Assembly (NCBI GenBank): GCA_023265535.1
Contig: JAHFTI010000154.1
Coordinates: 1 to 8,576, forward strand
Origin: Opitutaceae bacterium
GTDB taxonomy: Bacteria > Verrucomicrobiota > Verrucomicrobiia > Opitutales > Opitutaceae
Direction: 5' to 3'
DNA: 8,576 nucleotides
Shown here: positions 1-6,326 of the stretch, piece after piece
How the letters are laid out: each line of letters begins with the position of its first letter
How positions within the stretch are numbered: position 1 is the stretch's first letter
The notes under the pieces: generated by a model
The model's database searches: none
Told to the model about the DNA's origin: nothing
The model's input: only the letters and a program-made list of their open reading frames with translations
Made by a program: the position numbers and the translations under genes

Positions 1-132
1 CGTCGTGTCGCTAGGTCATGATGGCCGGCGAGCCCCCCAGAGGGAGGGGGCGTTGCGTTCCATGCCCCCCTTACCGCTTCCTCCATAACAGGCCCATTCC
101 GCCGAAATGAAACGGGGGAAGCGTCGAAAGAC

Positions 133-153
133 ACCCTAACTATTGGTTAGGGT
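133..153. repeat. Perfect 8-bp inverted repeat (hairpin or operator-like)
   Basis: ACCCTAAC at 133-140 and GTTAGGGT at 146-153 are perfect reverse complements separated by TATTG. No T-run follows on either side, so an intrinsic terminator is unlikely. The short spacing and clean dyad would suit either a binding site for a dimeric regulator or a small RNA hairpin. It lies about 230 bp upstream of the first confident gene and just ahead of the weak ORF at 175. Its function is unknown. Confidence 0.5.
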
Positions 154-174
154 AGGAATTTGGAAACACCCCTG

Positions 175-309
175 ATGCCAAGCACCAAGACAAAAGCGCA
201 AGTGAGCGCACAGATGGGCCGCCCAGCGCCAGTGGCTGAGGCCGACTCAAAGCCGCGCCGGGAGCAACTGAAAGCAGCGTCCGTCCGAGGAACGCGACAG
301 AAACATTGA
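175..309 (+). CDS. Possible small basic protein, 44 residues (doubtful)
   Basis: This is an open frame from ATG at 175 to TGA at 307-309. It has a GGAAA purine stretch at 162-166, 8 nt before the start, which is an acceptable ribosome-binding site. The peptide (starting MPSTKTKAQ, ending RGTRQKH) is hydrophilic and rich in Lys, Arg, Ala and Gln, with no hydrophobic core, signal peptide or membrane segment. It matches no family I recognise. Third codon positions are only moderately G/C-rich, clearly less than in the confident genes of this window, which argues against it. It could be a real small protein, a decayed fragment or chance. Confidence 0.2.
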   Translation: MPSTKTKAQVSAQMGRPAPVAEADSKPRREQLKAASVRGTRQKH

Positions 310-379
310 TTACACTTAAGTAGCTTAAAACAAGGCAGTTGTTATTCACTTATGTAATACATCATACATCAGACAGCAT
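303..379 (+). promoter_or_regulatory. AT-rich island, probable promoter region of the gene at 413
   Basis: This stretch is strikingly AT-rich inside a GC-rich window. It contains TGTAAT at 353-358, five of six matches to the sigma-70 -10 consensus, but no good -35 box 16-18 bp upstream. TTGATT at 306-311 resembles a -35 box but has no matching -10 at normal spacing. It also contains the palindrome ACTTAAGT (314-321) and two tandem copies of ATACATC (357-363 and 364-370). The composition and position suggest a promoter; the exact start site cannot be assigned. Confidence 0.3.
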
Positions 380-412
380 ATGTCCCACCCCTCCTGCTAC
401 AGTGGTCGCATC

Positions 413-1024
413 ATGTGGCTCATCACTCAGCATGGCTTTTTCTCCGTTGTCCGCGATCGCGAGAATGCGACGCGTTTTCTTGTCCGCGCCCGAGTGCGCA
501 GGGATCTGCAGAACCTCAAGTCACTGGCGGGGCTGGAGGCAGAGGTGCAGAGCAGTCCCGAGCGCGAGTATCCCTTTCGCCTGCGCGTGGAGGAGCGCGA
601 GTTCCCGCGCGTGATGAATGCGCTGGGCAACACGGTGGACTATCCGAGCTTCACCGCCCGCATCGCGCAGCGCATCGACCAGGCCTGCCGCACCCTGCTC
701 TACGGGGAGGTCATGGAATCCCTGCGTGCGATCTATGATCCGGCCGAGAGCCCGCAGCAGCGCCCGAGCCCGCGCGGCGCCGGGGAACAGTCCGCACGCG
801 AGTCCGTGCGCAAGCCCGGCACGGCGGCGCATGCCGTGGCGCGCCAGCCCGAAAAGTGCCAGCCCGAGAAGTGCCAGCCTGCCCGGAGTCCCGCCCCGGA
901 GAAGGGGGCGTCCGGGGAACTGCCCTTTCTGAGCGACCCGGTCCCCGCCGCCCCCTCCCCCGCCAACGCCCCCACGCGCCACCGACCCGCCCGGGCGGTG
1001 CTCTCGCACAGGGTGCATTGCTGA
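413..1024 (+). CDS. Conserved hypothetical protein with proline-rich C-terminal extension
   Basis: The product is 203 residues. Residues 1-108 (MWLITQHGFFSVVR... to about AIYD) resemble a small conserved family of unknown function that typically starts MW-x(2-3)-T-x-x-GFFS(V/I)V, followed by a VRARVR-DL motif (residues 24-32) and an S/T-(I/V)-DY-x-x-F motif (TVDYPSF, 74-80). I know no assigned function. The start at 413 is chosen because it opens exactly at the MWL motif; an in-frame ATG at 380 would add 11 unlike residues. Neither start has a convincing Shine-Dalgarno. Residues about 109-203 are Pro/Ala/Arg-rich and probably disordered, with a short tandem repeat (QPEKC twice, 146-155). There is no signal peptide or membrane segment, so it is probably cytoplasmic. 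The gap to the next gene suggests a separate transcription unit. Confidence 0.75.
   Translation: MWLITQHGFFSVVRDRENATRFLVRARVRRDLQNLKSLAGLEAEVQSSPEREYPFRLRVEEREFPRVMNALGNTVDYPSFTARIAQRIDQACRTLLYGEVMESLRAIYDPAESPQQRPSPRGAGEQSARESVRKPGTAAHAVARQPEKCQPEKCQPARSPAPEKGASGELPFLSDPVPAAPSPANAPTRHRPARAVLSHRVHC
845..880 (+). repeat. 15-bp tandem repeat, about 2.4 copies, inside the hypothetical gene
   Basis: CAGCCCGAAAAGTGC (845-859) is followed directly by CAGCCCGAGAAGTGC (860-874), one mismatch apart, then a partial third copy begins at 875 (CAGCCTG). The unit is a multiple of three and encodes QPEKC, so copy-number change would keep the frame. It sits in the low-complexity C-terminal half of the protein. 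Confidence 0.75.
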
Positions 1025-1064
1025 AAGGCATGCGAGGATTTCATGGGACTCCAGCCACACAGGC

Positions 1065-1111
1065 GTTGCCGGAAAATGCGGCAGCCCAAAGGCAAACGAC
1101 CTACATTTGCC
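1065..1111 (+). promoter_or_regulatory. Two consecutive small hairpins in the leader of the receptor operon
   Basis: Hairpin one pairs GTTGCCG (1065-1071) with CGGCAGC (1079-1085) around a 7-nt loop, with one G-U pair. Hairpin two pairs GGCAAA (1091-1096) with TTTGCC (1106-1111) around a 9-nt loop. Neither is followed by a T-run, so they are not obvious terminators of the preceding gene. They lie about 100-145 nt before the receptor start and could form a structured leader or regulator-binding dyads. A possible -35-like TCGACA (1113-1118) follows, but no -10 lies at standard spacing. No Fur-type 19-bp dyad and no cobalamin-riboswitch core is visible. Confidence 0.3.
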
Positions 1112-1209
1112 CTCGACAGAATCCCCCCAAAACAACACCACTATGGATAAGATCCGACGCTTCCGGATGCTGCGCGTACCACCCCGTCCTGACCAGACAC
1201 GACCGCCGC

Positions 1210-3240
1210 ATGAGCCCTCCCTGCCCCACCCCAAAGTCGATTACAGCGCGCCGCCGCTGGTACGGTCTGCTCGCGTGCGCCTGCATCCTCCAAGCCCGGG
1301 TGCACGGCCAGACACCTGCTCCGACTGAGCCTTCAGGCATGATGGAGCTGGACAGCGTGAGCATCAGCACGGTCTCCAACCGCCCCCAGCGTCTCGCAGA
1401 CGCGGCCGCCGCCATCCACGTGGTGAACGACGAGGAGATCCTGCGCTCGGGCGCCGGCAGCCTGGCCGAGGCGCTGCGCCATGTGCCCGGCCTGAAGGTG
1501 GCGCAGATCAACGGCTACCTCTGGGCGATCGGCTCACGCAGCTATCAGTGGCAGAACGCCTCCAAGCTCCTCGTCATGATCGACGGCCGCTCCGTCTACA
1601 CGCCTGTCTTCGGGGGCGTGCAATGGGACGTGCAGGACACGCTCCTGGAGGACGTCGACCGCATCGAGGTGGTCAACGGCCCGGGCGGCTCCATCTGGGG
1701 GGCCAACGCCTTCAACGGGGTCATCAACGTGCTGACCAAGACCGCCGAGCGCAGCCTCGGCACCCTCGTTTCCACGGGCCTGGGCAGCATCGACCAGGCG
1801 ACGTTCTCGGTGCGCCACGGCTGGCGGCTCGACGACGCCACCTGCGCGCGCGTCTATGCCAAGCTCGGTGCGACCGGCGACCTGCGGCGCAGCGGCGACG
1901 GCTCGGCGGATGACGCCGTCCGCAGGGCCCAGCTCGGCTTCCGCATCGACGGCAACGACCTCGCAGGCTGGACCCTCCAGGGCGATGCCTACGTCCTCAC
2001 CCATGCCACGCGCATCGGGCTCCCCGAGTTGTATCCAGCCCCCAACTACACCAGGCTGTTCAACCGCGACGCACGGGCCTCGGGCGCCAACCTCAAGGCC
2101 CTCTGGGAAAGCCTCTCCCCGGGCGGCACGCTCACCCGCCTGCAGCTCTGGTATGACGCCACCCACAGGGATGACTACGCCTATCAGGGCGATGTGCACA
2201 CCCTCGATGCCACCTACGCGGGCAACCACCCCTTCGGAGAGTCCCACAAGCTCGACTGGGGCCTCGGGGCGCGCTGGACGCGGGACTCCTTCGGACAGGC
2301 CTGGTTCAATTTCACCGATCCGTCCAGCGACCGCTTCCTCTACAGCGCCTACGTGCAGGACGAGCTGAGCCTGCTGCAGGGAAAGGTCTCGCTCACCACC
2401 GGCCTGAAGCTCGAACACAACAGCATCACCGGGTGGGAGCCCCAGCCGAACCTTCGCCTGCTCTACCACGCAGGCCTCAAGCACACCTTCTGGGCAGCCG
2501 CCTCCCACGCCGTGCGCACGCCCACCCGCTACGAGACCTCGGGCAATGTCGACGCGCGCGTGTTCCCGCCCGGCACAGCCCACGACTCCCTGCCCCTGGC
2601 GGTGCGCGTCCTCGGCAATGCGGACCTTCGCTCCGAGGAGCTCAATGCCTTTGAGCTGGGCTGGCGCTGGCAGCCGAATGCGCAGTTCAGCCTCGCCCTC
2701 GCCAGCTTCAGTTACGACTACTCCGAACTTCAGTTTGTCACGACCGAGGCCCCCTACCTGCAGACCGCGCCGGTGACCGCGATCATCCAGCCCTCCCGCT
2801 TCGACAACGGACTCTGGGGCGAATGCTACGGCGGCGAAATCGTCGCGCAATGGCAACCCCAGGAACGCCTGCGCCTGCGCCTGGCCTACGCGCTCGCGAG
2901 GACCCAGCTGCACACCACGAAGCCCGATCCCTTCGAATACGAGCGCGACGAGGTCACCACCCCGAGAAACACGGTTTCGCTCCAGGTCTTCCACAGCCTG
3001 GGAGCGGCGTGGGACCTGGACACCAGCCTGCGCTACATCGACACGGTACCCTTCTATGGCATCCCCGCCTACCTTTCCATGAACCTCAGGCTGGCCTGGC
3101 ACCCCTCCCCCTCCTTTGAGGCGGCGCTTATGGGCCGAGACCTGTTTGCACCCTCCCATGCCGAGTACAGGCCTGCCGTGGTGGGACAGGCCGTGCGAAT
3201 CCCGCGCGCGGCCGAACTGCGCCTGACCTGGCACTATTGA
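1210..3240 (+). CDS. TonB-dependent outer-membrane receptor
   Basis: The 676-residue product is a complete receptor. It has an Arg-rich then hydrophobic signal peptide (RRRW at 14-17, core to about 29, likely cleavage near VHG at 31-33), a possible TonB box near 45-54 (MELDSVSIST), a plug domain at about 57-178, then a beta-barrel ending in the aromatic C-terminus LTWHY typical of outer-membrane proteins. The plug shows the family hallmarks LVMIDGRSVYTPVFGGV (121-137), RIEVVNGPGG (151-160) and WGANAFNGVINVLTK (163-177). Such proteins take up iron chelates, cobalamin, metals or other scarce ligands using TonB-ExbBD energy; the substrate is not predictable here. The frame is open upstream to 856, but only the ATG at 1210 gives a proper signal peptide. 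No clear Shine-Dalgarno precedes it. It is the first gene of an operon with the YfiR-like protein and the kinase, which suggests that it senses as well as transports. Confidence 0.92.
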   Translation: MSPPCPTPKSITARRRWYGLLACACILQARVHGQTPAPTEPSGMMELDSVSISTVSNRPQRLADAAAAIHVVNDEEILRSGAGSLAEALRHVPGLKVAQINGYLWAIGSRSYQWQNASKLLVMIDGRSVYTPVFGGVQWDVQDTLLEDVDRIEVVNGPGGSIWGANAFNGVINVLTKTAERSLGTLVSTGLGSIDQATFSVRHGWRLDDATCARVYAKLGATGDLRRSGDGSADDAVRRAQLGFRIDGNDLAGWTLQGDAYVLTHATRIGLPELYPAPNYTRLFNRDARASGANLKALWESLSPGGTLTRLQLWYDATHRDDYAYQGDVHTLDATYAGNHPFGESHKLDWGLGARWTRDSFGQAWFNFTDPSSDRFLYSAYVQDELSLLQGKVSLTTGLKLEHNSITGWEPQPNLRLLYHAGLKHTFWAAASHAVRTPTRYETSGNVDARVFPPGTAHDSLPLAVRVLGNADLRSEELNAFELGWRWQPNAQFSLALASFSYDYSELQFVTTEAPYLQTAPVTAIIQPSRFDNGLWGECYGGEIVAQWQPQERLRLRLAYALARTQLHTTKPDPFEYERDEVTTPRNTVSLQVFHSLGAAWDLDTSLRYIDTVPFYGIPAYLSMNLRLAWHPSPSFEAALMGRDLFAPSHAEYRPAVVGQAVRIPRAAELRLTWHY

Positions 3241-3246
3241 GGGACC

Positions 3247-3879
3247 ATGAGCCGCCCCCACAGCACCAAGCACCCGGCCCGCTGCCTGCCCACGCTGGCG
3301 TGCCTGGCTGCCCTGTTGGCGGGAACGGCTCCGGCGCCGGCCCAGACCCAGGAAATCGCGAGGGCCGTCACCGAGGACAAACCACTCCCCGAACATGCCG
3401 TGAGAGCCAAGCGAATTGCTGAGGTGCTCCGGAATGTCGCCTGGACCGCCTTCACGCCCGGCCCCGAGACCCCGCTCATCTTCGGCATCCACGGGGAGCT
3501 GGAAGATCGAAAGCTCTTTGAAAAACAGCTGCTCGGTCGCTACATGGAGCACGTGCGCTTCACCACGGTCACCAACACCGACGAGGCCCAGGCCTGCCAC
3601 GTGCTCTACCTCCCCAACGCAAAGACCTTCGAGCGCAAGTCCATGCTCGATGCCATTCGGGAGAAGGGAATCCTGAGCATCGGAGAATACCGCGGACAGG
3701 ACTCCCCCGCCTGCATCATTGAGCTCGTCCGCGGCCACAGCCCGAATCCACGCACCAGGACCCCCACCCTGATCCCGGAAATCCATGAGCCTCCGGCGGG
3801 CCACGGCATCATCCTCCTTTCCCAACTCCGCCGGGTGAAGGAGCCCCCGAAGGGCAACCCGAAGGAGAACACTCGCTGA
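3247..3879 (+). CDS. YfiR/DUF4154-family periplasmic protein
   Basis: The 210-residue product has a Sec signal peptide with likely cleavage at APA-Q (residues 30-33). The mature part fits the YfiR/DUF4154 pattern: a helix with an aromatic at AEVLRNVAW (58-66), the strand IFGIHGE (78-84), the ACHVLYL segment (116-122), a GILSIGEY strand (141-148, the usual L-(T/S)-(V/I)-G motif) and a C-terminal GHGIILLSQLRRV (185-197). In Pseudomonas, YfiR is a periplasmic inhibitor of the inner-membrane cyclase YfiN. Here the next gene carries the matching CHASE8-type sensor, so this is inferred to be its partner. The usual NFAKFVEWP-like N-terminal motif is only weakly kept, and the mature protein has just two cysteines (117 and 156). 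The start lies 6 nt after the receptor stop, with GAGG overlapping that stop as a probable ribosome-binding site, so the two are translationally linked. Confidence 0.8.
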   Translation: MSRPHSTKHPARCLPTLACLAALLAGTAPAPAQTQEIARAVTEDKPLPEHAVRAKRIAEVLRNVAWTAFTPGPETPLIFGIHGELEDRKLFEKQLLGRYMEHVRFTTVTNTDEAQACHVLYLPNAKTFERKSMLDAIREKGILSIGEYRGQDSPACIIELVRGHSPNPRTRTPTLIPEIHEPPAGHGIILLSQLRRVKEPPKGNPKENTR

Positions 3880-3880
3880 A

Positions 3881-6196
3881 ATGAAGGACAGCATCCCACA
3901 GAGCCTTCGTCGCACGCTGCTGCGCATCCTGATCCTCGCCAGCCTGGCTGCCCTGCTGTCCGTGGCCCTCTGCGTGTTCTTCTATGAGACGGTCACCCTC
4001 AAGCAGCGCATGATCCAGGAGTCCCAGAAGGTGCTGCTGCTGCTCGACAAAAGCCTGCTCACCACCCTCGCCTTCGACGACCCCATCACGGCCCAGCGTT
4101 TCCTGGAAATCCTGAGGGGCAACACCGACATCACCGCCGTCGGCGTCTACGATGAGGAGCACAGACTCTTTCAGTCCTACGTGCGTGAAGGCGTCCGCTT
4201 CCCCCTGCCGGAGACAGCCGCCCCGGCCGCTCCCGCGATCGACCAGGGGCAGCTCCGCCTCTGGCATCCGATGCACCAGCACCAGCAGCATCTCGGTGAC
4301 ATCCTGCTGGTGAGCCAGGTCCCCGGCCTCGCCGACCGCCTCCCGCAGTACGCCTTCATGTTTGGCGGCATCCTCCTGGCCTTGTGCATCGTCGGCCTGA
4401 CGCTGCACCGGGGGCTTTCCCTGGCCATTCTGAGCCCCATCTCCAGGTTGCTCGCCCTCACCAACGAGGTCTCACGCAGCGGGGACTTCTCCCTGCGCGC
4501 GGATGTCCATTCCGGCAGCGAAATCGGCAGGCTTGCCGACGCCTTCAACGAGATGCTGGCCATCAATGGTGCTCGCGAGGCGGAGCTGCGGCACAGCAAC
4601 GCCCAGATCAACAGCATCATCAACTCGGCCACGGAGATCATCATCGCAGCGACCGACACGGAAGGCATCCTCACCCTCTTCAGCATCGGAGCCGAACGTA
4701 AGCTCGGCTACAACGCGCAGGAGCTGATCGGCCGCCAAACCCCGCTGCTCTGGCATCTCGCCAGTGAGATCGAGGAAAGGGCGGCCGACCTCGCAAAGCG
4801 TACGGGCAGGCAGCTCGGCGGCTTCGACTTTTTCAAGGTAATCGCCGAGTCCCCGGGCCTTCAGTTGCGCGAATGGACCCTGGTCCGCAACGACGGGGGG
4901 CAGATCAAGGTGCACCTCGTGGTCAGCGCCATCCGCGACACCCAGGGCAATGTCTCCGGCTACCTCGGCGTGGGCACCGACGTGACCAACCTCATCCAGC
5001 TCGAGGAAAGCCTCCGCCAGGCGCAGAAGATGGAGGCGGTCGGGCAGCTGGCCGGCGGCATAGCGCACGACTTCAACAACATCCTCGCGGCGATGCTGCT
5101 GAACCTCGGGCTGCTTCAGGAGAATGCCCTGGATGACGAGACCATGGAAGGACTGCGAGAGCTCGAGCGCGAGGCCAACCGGGCCGCGGGCCTCACCCGA
5201 CAGCTTCTCGTTTTCAGCAGGCGCTCCATGATGCAGATGAACCGGGTGGACCTGGTGCATTGCATCAACGGCATGGCCAAGATGCTGCGCCGCATCATCG
5301 GCGAACACATCCAGCTGCAGCTCTCGCTGCCGGGCCGGGTGGTGGTGGTGCAGGCGGACGCCGGCATGATCGAACAGGTCCTCGTTAACCTCTGCGTCAA
5401 TGCGCGCGATGCGATGCCGCGCGGCGGCCAGCTCGGCATCACCCTGGACACCGTGGAACTGGGCCAGCCCGACATGAACTCACACCCCAGCGCCCGCCCC
5501 GGCCCCTTCGCGCGGCTCTGCGTGAGCGACACGGGCTGCGGCATGGACGCCGCCACCCTGGGTCGCATCTTCGAACCGTTCTTCACCACCAAGGAAGTGG
5601 GCAAGGGCACCGGCCTGGGACTTGCGACCGTGCACGGCATCGTGCGCCAGCACAACGGCTGGATGGAGGTCACGAGCGCCGTGAACCAGGGCAGCCGCTT
5701 CACCTTCTTCCTTCCCATGCTCCTCGACCAGGAGGCCCCGACCAGCACGGAGCCGGACAATACGCCACTCCCCCAGGGGCGTGGCACCGTGCTCCTGGTG
5801 GAGGACGACAGGAGCGTGCGGAGCGTGACGGCCCTGTTCCTGAGAAAGCGCGGCTATGAGATCCTTGAGGCAGGCACCGGCAGGGAGGCACTGCGCGTCT
5901 GGGCCGACCGCCACGACGACATCGAGCTCCTGTACACCGACATGGTCATGCCCGATGGCATGAGCGGCGCGGAACTCGCCGCCCAGCTGCGCGGCGAACG
6001 CCCCGGCCTGCGCGTCATCCTCACCTCCGGCTACAGCTCGGTGCTCCAGCAGCAGGAACAGCGTGCGATGAAGGACATCGTCTTCCTTCAGAAGCCCTGC
6101 GAGATCAGGATCATCGCACAGACCGTGCTCGAGGTGCTCAGCAGGCCGGGCCCGGGCGGCGCGGGGGCGGACGACACGGAGGCCGGGCGTAGTTGA
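3881..6196 (+). CDS. Hybrid sensor histidine kinase (CHASE8-HAMP-PAS-HisKA-HATPase-REC)
   Basis: This 771-residue inner-membrane kinase has TM1 at about 14-35, a periplasmic CHASE8-like domain at about 36-157 (TLAFDDPITAQRFLEIL at 62-78, AVGVYDEEHRLFQSY at 86-100), TM2 at about 158-180 and HAMP at about 181-232. A cytoplasmic PAS domain follows at about 243-370. The H-box is GGIAHDFNN with phospho-acceptor His396. The HATPase domain has an N-box with Asn507, a G1 box DTGCGMD from Asp550, an F-box FEPFFTTKE and a G2 box GTGLGLA at 576-582. The receiver (about 634-752) has acidic Asp642/Asp643, phospho-acceptor Asp687 in TDMVMP, Thr715 and Lys738. All catalytic residues are present. No Hpt or output domain follows, so the receiver either tunes the kinase or passes phosphate to an unlinked protein. 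The gene starts 1 nt after the yfiR-like stop; AAGGAG at 3862-3867 is a plausible but distant ribosome-binding site. Confidence 0.92.
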   Translation: MKDSIPQSLRRTLLRILILASLAALLSVALCVFFYETVTLKQRMIQESQKVLLLLDKSLLTTLAFDDPITAQRFLEILRGNTDITAVGVYDEEHRLFQSYVREGVRFPLPETAAPAAPAIDQGQLRLWHPMHQHQQHLGDILLVSQVPGLADRLPQYAFMFGGILLALCIVGLTLHRGLSLAILSPISRLLALTNEVSRSGDFSLRADVHSGSEIGRLADAFNEMLAINGAREAELRHSNAQINSIINSATEIIIAATDTEGILTLFSIGAERKLGYNAQELIGRQTPLLWHLASEIEERAADLAKRTGRQLGGFDFFKVIAESPGLQLREWTLVRNDGGQIKVHLVVSAIRDTQGNVSGYLGVGTDVTNLIQLEESLRQAQKMEAVGQLAGGIAHDFNNILAAMLLNLGLLQENALDDETMEGLRELEREANRAAGLTRQLLVFSRRSMMQMNRVDLVHCINGMAKMLRRIIGEHIQLQLSLPGRVVVVQADAGMIEQVLVNLCVNARDAMPRGGQLGITLDTVELGQPDMNSHPSARPGPFARLCVSDTGCGMDAATLGRIFEPFFTTKEVGKGTGLGLATVHGIVRQHNGWMEVTSAVNQGSRFTFFLPMLLDQEAPTSTEPDNTPLPQGRGTVLLVEDDRSVRSVTALFLRKRGYEILEAGTGREALRVWADRHDDIELLYTDMVMPDGMSGAELAAQLRGERPGLRVILTSGYSSVLQQQEQRAMKDIVFLQKPCEIRIIAQTVLEVLSRPGPGGAGADDTEAGRS

Positions 6197-6212
6197 ATCC
6201 CCACTACAGGCA

Positions 6213-6264
6213 GGGGGCCGGTGCCAGCCCTCCCGCCGGGCGGCCCCCCCGGGGTGGGGTGGCC
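6213..6264. terminator. GC-rich overlapping hairpins between convergent genes
   Basis: GGGGGCCG (6213-6220) is the exact reverse complement of CGGCCCCC (6241-6248). The same 3' arm can instead pair onward, 6242-6250 with 6256-6264, with one mismatch and a 5-nt loop, so the two folds exclude each other. They sit between the convergent ends of the kinase (stop 6194-6196) and the CBS protein (stop 6327-6329). Without a T-tract they are weak candidates for intrinsic terminators, but they could stall polymerase or protect the 3' ends of both transcripts. Confidence 0.35.
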
Positions 6265-6326
6265 GTTCCGCGTAATGAAAGTTCCACTACACAAGGTCCG
6301 CGCCCAGTGCGCCCCGCGTCCGGCGC

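Larger units (their letters stand above)
1..379. other. Intergenic region left of the first confident gene
   Basis: No confident gene is seen here. Near the left edge, 32-37 (GCCCCC) can pair with 46-51 (GGGGGC) around an 8-nt loop, and no T-tract follows. On the - strand a short open frame begins with ATG at 86 and runs off the left edge; it is too short to judge, but a divergent gene further left is possible. The region also holds the inverted repeat at 133-153, a weak small ORF at 175-309 and an AT-rich island from about 303, each listed separately. No tRNA, rRNA or recognisable riboswitch core was found on either strand. Confidence 0.5.

Noticed and set aside
180..300. Possible cobalamin riboswitch, suggested by a GCCAGTGGC-like stem upstream
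   Set aside because: The conserved B12-box and surrounding core are absent on both strands, and the nearest gene is not the receptor.
856..1209. Upstream in-frame extension of the receptor gene, overlapping the hypothetical gene
   Set aside because: The frame is open but the residues are Pro/Arg-rich without family resemblance. The start at 1210 gives a signal peptide, which an outer-membrane receptor needs.
1264..1284. Lipobox-like LLAC in the receptor signal region
   Set aside because: The hydrophobic stretch before the Cys is too short. TonB-dependent receptors are not normally lipoproteins, and a signal peptidase I site fits further on.
1534..3927. A 797-codon open frame on the - strand, antisense to the receptor and YfiR-like genes
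   Set aside because: It mirrors two genes with clear family motifs in the other strand. Long antisense frames are expected in GC-rich coding DNA with strong third-position bias, and its translation shows no recognisable domain.
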